Shown here: piece by piece, positions 1 through 6,654 of the stretch
Position numbering within the stretch: position 1 is the first letter of the stretch
Layout of the letters: the number at the start of each line of letters is the position of its first letter
Origin: Gammaproteobacteria bacterium
Lineage (GTDB): Bacteria > Pseudomonadota > Gammaproteobacteria > GCA-001735895
NCBI GenBank assembly: GCA_003645435.1
Contig: QNFD01000085.1
Span: 1 to 9,168 of the forward strand
Direction: 5' to 3'
Length of the DNA: 9,168 bases
Notes under the pieces: model-generated
Told to the model about the DNA's origin: nothing
The model's input: the letters and a program-made list of their open reading frames with translations, nothing else
Database searches by the model: none
Position numbers and translations under genes: made by a program

Positions 1-1676
1 GCATATTCGGTGAAGGCATTTACCATCGTTTTCATCGCCTCTACCTGTTGGACGATGGTGCGCGTGTAACGATCCAGCATGGACCGCTTGTCCCCGGCTA
101 CTTCACCGCTCAGTTTTCGCTGCAAGCGCTCGGCGGATAACTGAATCGGGGTCAGCGGGTTTTTGATTTCGTGCGCCAGGCGCCTTGCCATTTCACTCCA
201 GGCTGAATCCTTTTGGGCCTGAATCAACTCGGTTAGATCATCTACTACTATGACCTGCTCCTGCCGGTCATCGGATTGTGACTGTAACGGCGCACCTCTT
301 ACGCGCAGTATCTTTCTACCGCTTGGGCCAAAAATTACCACTTCTTCCTGCCATTGCTGCTGGCTTTGCATATTATTTTTCACCGCATCGAAGAAAGCCT
401 GCATCATTGGATATTCGTGCAAAACGTCGTCTATATTAATCTCGGTAAAATAAAAAGTTCCGATGCCGAATATCGAGCAGGCCGCCGGGTTTCCGCGCTT
501 AATCAATCCACTTTCATCGATAGTCAAAACACCCGAGGTAATATGTTCCATTACCGACTCGAGATAATTCTTTTGCCTTGCTTCCATTAGCTGGCTTTTT
601 TCGGCTATTGCCCGGGTTCGCGAAATCTGTCGCGTCATGGTGTTGAATGAGCGCAACAAAAGACCGAGCTCATCGTCACCCGAAACCTTGAGTTGCTTTT
701 CATAATCACCGGCGGCGACCGACCGGGTTCCCTCCACCAGGTCATTAATCGGTGAGACCAGTTTGCGCGCTGAGACAAATGCGATCCACACGGCTGACAA
801 AACACTGAGCAACCAGATAACTGACAGGGCCAGGGTGAAACTGGTCTTCAGCGGGTTTCGTAAGACAGCCAACTGCTTGTACTTGTCAAACGCAGCCTGT
901 ACGCCGATCGTCAGTTCATTTAATCGATCGGTGAATGGAAACAGCGCCTGCAGAGTTTTTGCTCTTTCGGTCGCATCCAGACTCTGCACCAGCACTACGA
1001 TTCGAATCGCGAGTCCATAAACCGGATCGTCCTCCAGCTTTAAATAATGGATATCAGCGCCGAGCTCACCAAGATCGGTAAGCGACAACGCGGTAGGTAG
1101 TTGAGTCGAATCGATACTGCTGGAAGCAATGATAGACTGATCATGATCGACCAGGGTCAGTTCATTCGCACTGATTCTCTCGCGTGCGTCGTCGAGGTAA
1201 ACAATCAGGATTTCATCTTCTACCGCTGAAATTTCAAGTGCGATCGCACGTGTTTTATTGAGGGCCTCGCGTTTGCGTAAATCTACCGCACTGCGACCCA
1301 GCTGCAATGAATCTTCGAGCGCAATCTCGATACCCACATCAAACCAGCTATCGATACTTCGATGCAAAAAACTAAGCGAAAAATAGTACACAATACTTAC
1401 CGGGATGATGGTCAACAACACAAATACGCCGATCATGCGCGCAGTCAGACGTGAACCAATAGTTTTCAGCCGATACTGCACGAATAGCTTGTAGACGTTG
1501 TAGGCGATTAATGCCGTCAGCGCCGCCAGGCCCATCAGGTTGAAAAAAATCAACCAGTTATAATATTTTCCGAAGGTCGCGGAGTTGGAGGTAGCGTCGC
1601 TAATCGTATACAGCGATACCATCAGCAGCGTGACCACTGCCAAAATCGAGGCCGTGTTGCGAAACGTGCTATTCAT
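1..1676 (-). CDS. ntrY: NtrY-type membrane sensor histidine kinase, C-terminus cut off by window edge
   Basis: I translated the minus strand by hand; the frame is open from the ATG at 1676 to the left edge, giving about 558 residues. Four hydrophobic segments are visible (about 9-25, 40-62, 79-101 and 280-302), with a probable periplasmic sensor region at 103-279. A HAMP linker follows (about 303-355, around P309 in SPINDL), then a PAS domain (about 366-480) and a HisKA dimerisation box ARRLAHEIKNPLTP with phospho-acceptor His502. That H-box sequence is typical of NtrY, the kinase that phosphorylates the NtrC-family regulator NtrX. The ATP-binding domain (usually another 180-200 residues) and any ntrX lie outside the window. 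The ATG at 1676 is the only good start, because the frame is closed upstream by the TGA that also ends the DUF4390 gene. Shine-Dalgarno pairing is weak, and a 12-bp palindrome lies just upstream. The signal sensed is unknown; nitrogen or redox control is inferred from the family name only. Confidence 0.9.
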   Translation of the reverse strand, partial: MNSTFRNTASILAVVTLLMVSLYTISDATSNSATFGKYYNWLIFFNLMGLAALTALIAYNVYKLFVQYRLKTIGSRLTARMIGVFVLLTIIPVSIVYYFSLSFLHRSIDSWFDVGIEIALEDSLQLGRSAVDLRKREALNKTRAIALEISAVEDEILIVYLDDARERISANELTLVDHDQSIIASSSIDSTQLPTALSLTDLGELGADIHYLKLEDDPVYGLAIRIVVLVQSLDATERAKTLQALFPFTDRLNELTIGVQAAFDKYKQLAVLRNPLKTSFTLALSVIWLLSVLSAVWIAFVSARKLVSPINDLVEGTRSVAAGDYEKQLKVSGDDELGLLLRSFNTMTRQISRTRAIAEKSQLMEARQKNYLESVMEHITSGVLTIDESGLIKRGNPAACSIFGIGTFYFTEINIDDVLHEYPMMQAFFDAVKNNMQSQQQWQEEVVIFGPSGRKILRVRGAPLQSQSDDRQEQVIVVDDLTELIQAQKDSAWSEMARRLAHEIKNPLTPIQLSAERLQRKLSGEVAGDKRSMLDRYTRTIVQQVEAMKTMVNAFTEY

Positions 1677-1682
1677 GCCTGG

Positions 1683-1694
1683 CGCTCGCGAGCG
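1683..1694. repeat. 12-bp perfect palindrome in the DUF4390-kinase gap
   Basis: The sequence CGCTCGCGAGCG equals its own reverse complement. It sits 6 nt upstream of the kinase ATG on the minus strand, within the 39-nt gap after the DUF4390 stop. As RNA it could form only a short stem with a CGCG loop. It might affect access to the weak ribosome site of the kinase, but it may also be chance in a GC-rich spot. Confidence 0.4.
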
Positions 1695-1715
1695 AAAGCC
1701 TGAAGGTATTTCGAA

Positions 1716-2378
1716 TCATCCGCCTAAGCCTGAATTCAGCGATATCATTTCGAAGGAATACCAACTACTTCGCTCATCCCAGTCGCTAGGCCAGAAAATA
1801 CTTGGTTTCAAAGGCAGGGGTAACGCATCGTTATCGATTCTAAAACGGGTACGCGCGTAGAACTCGCGATTGAAGTCAAAATTGCTAATATCGAGCATGG
1901 GGTAATTATAAACCACCTCCATGTACTCTACCGCCTCGTCCAGGCTATCGAAATAGTGACGTTTCCCGGCATTAACATCATTAACCACGTAAGAACTTAG
2001 CATCGGCAGAAAAAGCAACTGGTAACTCTGCTTCAGGGTAACAATTCTTTTGTCGAACCAGTAATTTCTACTGGTATAAATTTCGACTTCAAACATGAGT
2101 GGTACCGCGAAACCCTGGTTTACCGCTATACCGACAAATTCCGGTAAATCAATCTTAATTTTTAAATCAAGTTTTAGAAGGGTATCGTCCAGAGAAAAGC
2201 CGGCGCTTTGAATCTCAAACGGATTTCCCGTATCGGCGACAACAGGATTTTCCTCTTCGGCGGCAACAACTGAGGGTAGTATGACGAGCCAGACTGTCAG
2301 GCCTGCAATTTTTGCGAAACGGGCGCAAAACCGGAGAACAAATCCGGGCGCTAGATACTGAAATACTGGTATCAACAT
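1716..2378 (-). CDS. DUF4390 family secreted protein
   Basis: This encodes a 220-residue protein that I recognise as DUF4390 mainly from its size, its exported character and its place between rsmB and an ntrY-type kinase, a recurrent arrangement in proteobacteria. The N-terminus reads as a signal peptide: arginine-containing residues up to about 23, a hydrophobic core at about 24-38 and a likely cleavage after VVAA (residue 40). The mature part is mixed beta/alpha with many aromatic residues, such as SRNYWFDKR and FWPSDWDERSSWYSF, and no catalytic motif I can name. Its function is not established. The export signal and adjacent membrane kinase suggest a periplasmic or envelope protein that could feed the kinase sensor domain (inference). 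Its ATG directly follows the rsmB TAA with no gap and no clear Shine-Dalgarno, so translation is probably coupled to rsmB. Confidence 0.85.
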   Translation of the reverse strand: MLIPVFQYLAPGFVLRFCARFAKIAGLTVWLVILPSVVAAEEENPVVADTGNPFEIQSAGFSLDDTLLKLDLKIKIDLPEFVGIAVNQGFAVPLMFEVEIYTSRNYWFDKRIVTLKQSYQLLFLPMLSSYVVNDVNAGKRHYFDSLDEAVEYMEVVYNYPMLDISNFDFNREFYARTRFRIDNDALPLPLKPSIFWPSDWDERSSWYSFEMISLNSGLGG

Positions 2379-3689
2379 TTAAGTACCATCTGCTGGTGCC
2401 TTTTGTAGGCAGGCATAGAAAAAACCGTCCATATTATGCTGTCCCGGCATTATCTGCCGACCCCATGGCCGCTCGAGTCCCCATTGTACTGATTCCAGTG
2501 ATTTCTCCATACAACTATCATGGGTTTCGACAAACCATTCTATTTGCCGTTCATTTTCATCTTTAAATATAGAACAGGTGCTGTAAAGCAGCAAACCGCC
2601 CGGATTCAGCAGCGCCCACAGGGCGGTTAAAATTATTCTTTGCTGTCCTGCCAGTTGAGCGATATCGCTCTCACGACGTAATAGTTTAATATCCGGATGA
2701 CGCCGGATCACGCCACTGCCCGAACAGGGAACATCGGCCAGTATTCGGTCAAACCCCTTACCCCGATGCCAATCCGCTGGATTGGCGGCATCGCCACAAA
2801 TCAACTCGGCTCGCCCACCAGTTCGAAGCAAATTTTGCTCGACCATTTGCAGGCGCGTGGCATCCTGGTCCAGCGCCACCAGATCAAGATCATCGGCGGA
2901 TTGCAATATATGGGCTGTCTTGCCGCCCGGGGCGGCACAGGCATCGAGTACTCTCATTCCGGATTTGCAATCCAGCAATCCCGCCGCCAACTGGGCAGCG
3001 GCATCCTGCACACTGATCAAGCCTGCTGAAAAACCTTCGAGGCTGGTAACATCGCATCCTTTGTCGAGCACTATAGCCGACTCGACTACTTCATGGCGGG
3101 CCCCGGTTATTCCCTGTTGGTGCAGGGATTCGATAGTCGATTCCGTACTGCGTTGACGTATATCTACTCGCAGGGTTAACGGCGCCCGGCAGTTTCCGGC
3201 CTCGAAAACCTGCGCACATTGTTGGGGCCAGTCCCGGGATATTCTTTCTCGCATCCATTGTGGATAAGATTCGGCATGATGTTTAGCCTCGATAACAACT
3301 TCATCGCGGATCACCTGACGCAATATTCCGTTAACCAGGCCCCTTGCCCAGGGCTTGTTTTGTAATTGGGCGAGCTTTACTGTTTCGTTTACCGCCGCGT
3401 GATCGTCGATACGCATCAGTAATATTTGATACAGGCCAATTACCAGAATGATTTCGAGATCGGTGTCTTTTGATTTGAATGGCTTGCGCAAATAACCCTT
3501 AAGAATTGACTGAAGCGCCAGGAACCAGCGGCAACTACCTTTCAGCAGCTCCTGGTAAAGAGATAGATTCCGTGCCTCCAGCTCGGCGACATCGTGAAGT
3601 ACGGTATCCGCGGCCGAGTCGAGTGACCTGCCCTGCCCAACCACCAGCAACAGGGTCTTTAATGCCAGCAAACGCGGATTAGCCTGCAT
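2379..3689 (-). CDS. rsmB: 16S rRNA (cytosine-967-C5)-methyltransferase RsmB
   Basis: At 436 residues this is close to E. coli RsmB (429). The enzyme transfers a methyl group from S-adenosylmethionine to C5 of cytosine 967 in 16S rRNA in the cytoplasm. An N-terminal NusB-like RNA-binding domain covers about 1-140, with NETVKLA at 101-107 and GLVNGILR at 117-124. The Rossmann methyltransferase domain follows: the SAM-binding motif I DACAAPGGKTAHI (249-261), an acidic ribose-contact region near ALDQD (272-276), motif IV ADVPCSGSG with Cys322, and the catalytic Cys372 in YSTCSI. The C-terminus has the family's MDGFFYA ending. The two cysteines fit the known pair for m5C methyltransferases, one for attack on the base and one for product release. 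The start at 3689 has an upstream AGGGCGGTAAG stretch that can serve as ribosome site. It lies 43 nt after fmt and abuts DUF4390 directly. Confidence 0.97.
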   Translation of the reverse strand: MQANPRLLALKTLLLVVGQGRSLDSAADTVLHDVAELEARNLSLYQELLKGSCRWFLALQSILKGYLRKPFKSKDTDLEIILVIGLYQILLMRIDDHAAVNETVKLAQLQNKPWARGLVNGILRQVIRDEVVIEAKHHAESYPQWMRERISRDWPQQCAQVFEAGNCRAPLTLRVDIRQRSTESTIESLHQQGITGARHEVVESAIVLDKGCDVTSLEGFSAGLISVQDAAAQLAAGLLDCKSGMRVLDACAAPGGKTAHILQSADDLDLVALDQDATRLQMVEQNLLRTGGRAELICGDAANPADWHRGKGFDRILADVPCSGSGVIRRHPDIKLLRRESDIAQLAGQQRIILTALWALLNPGGLLLYSTCSIFKDENERQIEWFVETHDSCMEKSLESVQWGLERPWGRQIMPGQHNMDGFFYACLQKAPADGT

Positions 3690-3732
3690 TTCTTACCGCC
3701 CTGACCCGTATAATGCGTGAAGCCAAAAAACC

Positions 3733-4662
3733 TCAATCAAACCGCTGTCCTCTCAGGTTGCGGGAATTTGAAACTTCCGCTGCCAGGCATCTTTTTTTTC
3801 CCGCAATCTGCATTTCGGTAACTTTCAAAACTGAATCCCTGCAACTCACGAACAGGCCGTCCTGGTTGTGATCGATAACCTCCCCTGGCCCGCTACTCCG
3901 GTGAGTATCATCGATACTGGCGCCCCAGATTCTCAGGCTTTCACCCTGTAGTTGGGTGAAACTAACCGGCCAGGGCACATAGGCCCGCACCTGTCGTTGT
4001 ATTGTTTCGGCATCCTGGTTCCAGTCGATCCTGGCTTCCTGCTTGCTGAGTTTGTCGGCATAGGTTGCGCGGGAATTATCCTGCTGTCGGGCTTCGAGTT
4101 CATCGGTCTCTAATCTGCCCAGGGTATCAACCAGTAGATCGGCGCCAAGAGACCGCAACTGGTCGTGCAAATCGGCAGCCGTACAGTTGGCGCCAATGGG
4201 TATACTGGCCGAGGCCAGCATATCACCGGTATCCAGACCTTTATCCATCTGCATGATGGTAATACCCGTTTCGTCGTCGCCGGCCAGGATCGCCCGCTGT
4301 ATCGGCGCCGCGCCGCGCCATCTCGGCAGCAAGGAGGCATGGATGTTAATGCATCCTAATCGAGGCGTATTGAGTACCGATTCCGGCAGTAGTAACCCGT
4401 AAGCGGCAACTACCATCAGGTCCGCCTGAAAACCGGCAAGCTGCTCCAGATCGCTGGACTCGGTGAAGGACTCGGGTTGATATACCGCAAGCCCATGCCT
4501 GAGCGCACAGGATTTGACCGGGCTCGGTTGTAGTTTACGCCCTCGACCTGCCGGTCGATCGGGCTGGGTATATACGGCCAGCACCTGGTGCCCGGACTTT
4601 AACAGGGATTCGAGTGCTGAAACGGCAAATTCCGGTGTACCGGCGTAGATGATTTTTAACAT
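3733..4662 (-). CDS. fmt: Methionyl-tRNA formyltransferase
   Basis: This 309-residue protein (E. coli Fmt is 315) transfers a formyl group from 10-formyltetrahydrofolate to the amino group of Met-tRNA(fMet), making the initiator tRNA of bacterial translation. The N-terminal formyltransferase Rossmann domain starts with IIYAGTPEFAVSAL (4-17). Catalytic residues Asn106, His108 and Asp144 sit in INIHASLLP and GLDTGD. The loop SLLPRWRGAAPIQ (110-122), characteristic of Fmt, contacts the tRNA. The C-terminal oligonucleotide-binding domain is marked by TYADKLSKQEARIDW (200-214), VRAYVPWP (225-232) and a basic end. It lies 14 nt downstream of def, the usual def-fmt pair, and is presumably co-transcribed with it. 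Its ribosome site is poor, so it may be reached from def translation. A run of eight A on the coding strand (3792-3799) encodes GKKR near the C-terminus; the reading frame across it agrees with the family ending, so I do not call a frameshift. Confidence 0.97.
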   Translation of the reverse strand: MLKIIYAGTPEFAVSALESLLKSGHQVLAVYTQPDRPAGRGRKLQPSPVKSCALRHGLAVYQPESFTESSDLEQLAGFQADLMVVAAYGLLLPESVLNTPRLGCINIHASLLPRWRGAAPIQRAILAGDDETGITIMQMDKGLDTGDMLASASIPIGANCTAADLHDQLRSLGADLLVDTLGRLETDELEARQQDNSRATYADKLSKQEARIDWNQDAETIQRQVRAYVPWPVSFTQLQGESLRIWGASIDDTHRSSGPGEVIDHNQDGLFVSCRDSVLKVTEMQIAGKKRCLAAEVSNSRNLRGQRFD

Positions 4663-4676
4663 GGCAGTTTAGAGGG

Positions 4677-5186
4677 CTAGCTCAAGGTTCCCTGCTTCTT
4701 TTGCTTGATCAGTTTCTTTCTAATTCGGTCCCGCTTCATCGTCGAAAGATAATCAACAAACAGTTTACCTTCGAGATGGTCCATTTCATGCTGAATACAC
4801 ACGGCCTCGATACCACTCGCCTCAAACTCGACGAACTCACCATTTTTATTCTGCGTGCGCACACGAATATGCTCGGCACGTTTCACTGTTTCGTAAAAGC
4901 CGGGAACAGACAGACAGCCCTCGTCTGATTCTTCTTCACCCTCAAGCATCAATAATTCCGGATTAATGAGACATCTCGGTTGATTGCGATCTTCCGACAC
5001 GTCCATTACGAGCAAGCGTATATGCTGATCGACCTGTGTCGCCGCGAGACCAATGCCGGGGGCTTCATACATGGTTTCGAACATATTGTTAATCAGTTCA
5101 TTCAATTTTTCATCGAATAGGGCAACCGGTTTTGCCACGGTACGAAGTTTTGCGTCCGGAAAATGTAAAATATTTAATAATGCCAT
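4677..5186 (-). CDS. def: Peptide deformylase
   Basis: At 169 residues this has the same length as E. coli Def. It is a cytoplasmic metalloenzyme, usually iron-dependent, that removes the N-formyl group from nascent proteins at the ribosome exit, undoing the step made by the neighbouring fmt product. All three family motifs are intact: GIGLAATQ (44-51, with Gln51), EGCLS (89-93, metal ligand Cys91) and QHEMDH (132-137, ligands His133 and His137, catalytic Glu134). The basic lysine/arginine-rich C-terminal helix (about 151-166) resembles the part that binds ribosomal protein uL22 in E. coli. It is the first gene of the leftward operon. The ATG at 5186 gives the standard N-terminus ([11 protein letters not shown]), but the AT-rich leader has no clear Shine-Dalgarno. 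Confidence 0.98.
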   Translation of the reverse strand: MALLNILHFPDAKLRTVAKPVALFDEKLNELINNMFETMYEAPGIGLAATQVDQHIRLLVMDVSEDRNQPRCLINPELLMLEGEEESDEGCLSVPGFYETVKRAEHIRVRTQNKNGEFVEFEASGIEAVCIQHEMDHLEGKLFVDYLSTMKRDRIRKKLIKQKKQGTLS

Positions 5187-5232
5187 GTTTTATAACTTCA
5201 AGATATTTATAAATAGTGGTTCCAAGTCAATG

Positions 5233-5238
5233 ATTATA
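5233..5238 (-). promoter_or_regulatory. Candidate -10 box for the def-fmt-rsmB operon
   Basis: On the minus strand this reads TATAAT, a perfect sigma70 -10 hexamer, about 47 nt upstream of the def ATG, implying a leader of roughly 40 nt. No good -35 hexamer stands at 16-18 bp upstream (TTATTT at 17 bp is the nearest), and there is no extended TG. It is the best candidate in an AT-rich region where such hexamers can arise by chance. Confidence 0.4.
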
Positions 5239-5264
5239 TTAGAATCTTAGCTGCCAAATAAAAG

Positions 5265-5292
5265 TTGTGGTCAACTAGATTTCAACTACAAT
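5265..5292 (+). promoter_or_regulatory. Candidate sigma70 promoter of the LysM (tsaP) gene
   Basis: A -35-like TTGTGG (5265-5270, three of six consensus bases) and a -10-like TACAAT (5287-5292, five of six) are separated by 16 bp. The predicted start near 5299 leaves a leader of about 27 nt with the ribosome site AGGG at 5316-5319. Three phased TCAA(A)CTA repeats overlap it. This is read from the sequence alone. Confidence 0.4.
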
Positions 5293-5299
5293 CAAACTA
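5271..5299 (+). repeat. Three phased TCAA(A)CTA direct repeats
   Basis: TCAACTA occurs at 5271-5277 and 5282-5288, and TCAAACTA at 5292-5299. The unit starts are 11 and 10 bp apart, about one helical turn, so all three copies face the same side of the DNA. They cover the spacer, -10 and start region of the predicted tsaP promoter. Such an array could bind a regulator repeatedly and repress transcription. The units are short, so chance in AT-rich sequence is possible. Confidence 0.5.
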
Positions 5300-5325
5300 C
5301 TGATATTTCATCTTTAGGGTTCTCT

Positions 5326-6555
5326 ATGTCCATCAATGCCAATAGGCCAATAATAAACGGATTGATTCTGCTCTCCGGTTTGTTGTTAATAACTGCCTGT
5401 GCACAACAACAGGAACCAGTTTCTGTCGTCATAGAAGATACCCCGGCACCCGCTCCAGAAGTCAAACCTGTAATAGCGCAGATTCCGCTAGAAGAACCCG
5501 TCGAAACCGTCATTTATGAGCCTGAATATCCTCAAACCTACATTGTACAAAATGGGGACACTTTGTGGGATATTTCCTCTGTTTTTTTACGCGACCCCTG
5601 GAACTGGCCTGAAATCTGGTTCAAGAACCCCCAGGTCGAAAATCCTCATTTAATTTACCCGGGTGACGAACTGGCTATCATCTATGTTGGCGGCGCAAAA
5701 ATGATCCAGTTGGTAAGACGCGGTGAAGATGGCCAGCAGCAAACAACCGGCAGTACTAGTACTACCAGGTCTAGTTCTGTAGCCCAGGATACCACTAGCA
5801 TCAAAATTGTGAAGCTGTCACCCAGGGTGCGTTCAGTACCAATTGACGCGACCCTGCCTTCTATTCCGACCGAAGACCTGCGGCATCTGCTTGCCAAACC
5901 GATTCTAATCAGCAAGGAAGAGCTGGACAAAGCCGCTTATATTGTTTCCAGCGTAGATGACCACCTGGTTAACAGTACCGACGATAAAATCTACGTGCGA
6001 AAACTGAATACTTCTATCGGTAATGGACGCTATCAGATTTTCAAACCCGATAAACCCCTTTACGATCCGGATACCGGGGAATTGCTGGGATACCAGTCCC
6101 TGCATGCCGGTGAAGCAAAGTTACTCGTGGGCGGTGACCCTGCAACCTTATTGATCACCAATTCGGTGCGCGAAATATTGCGTAACGACAAGGTGATACC
6201 AATCGATAATACCAATTTCGAACGCGACTATTTCCCCCAGCCGCCTTATGCCTACATGAAAGGCAAAGTAATAGCGCTACTGGACGCGGTATCGCAATTG
6301 GGCCGCTATCAGACAATTGCTATTAATCTCGGTCAGCGAGACGGCTTGCAAACCGGTAACCTGCTCAGGATCAAGCGCATCGGTTCTGAAATACCGGATT
6401 ATGCCGAGCCAGATCCAAACTTCACGATCAAGTTGCCCGATGAACGCATCGGCATGGCGCTTGTTGTACGTTCCTTCGAAAAAATGAGCTATGCACTGGT
6501 AATGGAAGCCGAGCAACCGATTAGCCTCAGGGATTACGTCGAATCTCCTAACTGA
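5326..6555 (+). CDS. tsaP: LysM-domain lipoprotein, probable type IV pilus secretin-associated protein TsaP
   Basis: This is a 409-residue protein. The N-terminus has a lipoprotein signal: a hydrophobic stretch (about 9-23) and the lipobox LITAC with Cys25. Ala at +2 (no Asp) predicts outer-membrane sorting. A proline/glutamate-rich linker (31-70) leads to a LysM peptidoglycan-binding domain (about 71-120: YIVQNGDTLWDIS ... NPHLIYPGDEL). A Q/T/S-rich low-complexity segment follows (136-156), then a C-terminal region whose stretch at about 305-400 (KGKVIALLDAVSQLG, INLGQRDGLQTG) resembles the FlgT-like C-terminal domain of TsaP. TsaP binds peptidoglycan and stabilises the PilQ secretin. In Pseudomonas aeruginosa it is encoded between def and dprA, exactly as here. 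The assignment rests on domains plus position; pilus genes are not in the window. The start at 5326 is supported by AGGG at 5316-5319. A generic LysM envelope protein is the alternative. Confidence 0.88.
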   Translation: MSINANRPIINGLILLSGLLLITACAQQQEPVSVVIEDTPAPAPEVKPVIAQIPLEEPVETVIYEPEYPQTYIVQNGDTLWDISSVFLRDPWNWPEIWFKNPQVENPHLIYPGDELAIIYVGGAKMIQLVRRGEDGQQQTTGSTSTTRSSSVAQDTTSIKIVKLSPRVRSVPIDATLPSIPTEDLRHLLAKPILISKEELDKAAYIVSSVDDHLVNSTDDKIYVRKLNTSIGNGRYQIFKPDKPLYDPDTGELLGYQSLHAGEAKLLVGGDPATLLITNSVREILRNDKVIPIDNTNFERDYFPQPPYAYMKGKVIALLDAVSQLGRYQTIAINLGQRDGLQTGNLLRIKRIGSEIPDYAEPDPNFTIKLPDERIGMALVVRSFEKMSYALVMEAEQPISLRDYVESPN

Positions 6556-6582
6556 TTTCCGCAGGTCTATGCATAGTTGAGG

Positions 6583-6616
6583 CCGTGATATAATCGCAAC
6601 TGGTCACGGTGATACC
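6583..6616. repeat. Dyad-symmetric elements over the dprA promoter region
   Basis: CCGTGA (6583-6588) and TCACGG (6604-6609) are inverted 6-bp arms flanking the -10 box at 6589-6594. The right arm is also part of a tighter dyad, TCAC-G-GTGA (6604-6612), itself flanked by GG and CC. GTGATA occurs twice in direct orientation (6585-6590 and 6609-6614). The symmetry spans the -10 and start site, the usual place for an operator. No known regulator site is recognised. Confidence 0.4.
6586..6594 (+). promoter_or_regulatory. Extended -10 promoter upstream of dprA
   Basis: TGATATAAT fits the extended -10 consensus TGnTATAAT exactly. No -35 hexamer is evident at 17 bp, which extended -10 promoters do not need. 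The predicted start is near 6601, giving a leader of about 54 nt to the dprA ATG. It would let dprA-smg be transcribed apart from tsaP. Confidence 0.55.
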
Positions 6617-6630
6617 TTGTCGTTTATAAT
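6601..6630 (+). promoter_or_regulatory. Second candidate promoter upstream of dprA
   Basis: A perfect TATAAT (6625-6630) lies 18 bp after TGGTCA (6601-6606, four of six -35 bases). The predicted start near 6637 leaves only about 18 nt before the ATG, still enough to include the ribosome site. It is weaker evidence than the upstream extended -10. Confidence 0.35.
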
Positions 6631-6654
6631 TGGAGCGACTTCAAAGGAATTAAC

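Noticed and set aside
250..1020. Short plus-strand open frames (250-453, 354-590, 763-1020) opposite the kinase gene
   Set aside because: They lie antisense to a kinase frame with clear HAMP, PAS and HisKA motifs, have no recognisable motif, and read as shadows.
2697..3156. Plus-strand open frames opposite rsmB (2697-3029 and 2782-3156)
   Set aside because: The minus strand carries complete RsmB catalytic motifs here; the plus-strand translations look like low-information shadow protein.
3709..3714. TATAAT on the plus strand in the fmt-rsmB gap
   Set aside because: No -35 or extended TG accompanies it, and it would run against the leftward operon with no gene to serve.
3733..3800. Possible frameshift in fmt at the A8 run
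   Set aside because: The in-frame C-terminus matches the normal family ending and length (309 against 315), so no error or pseudogene is needed.
5205..5214. 10-bp palindrome ATTTATAAAT in the def leader
   Set aside because: It is made only of A and T in AT-rich DNA and is likely chance.
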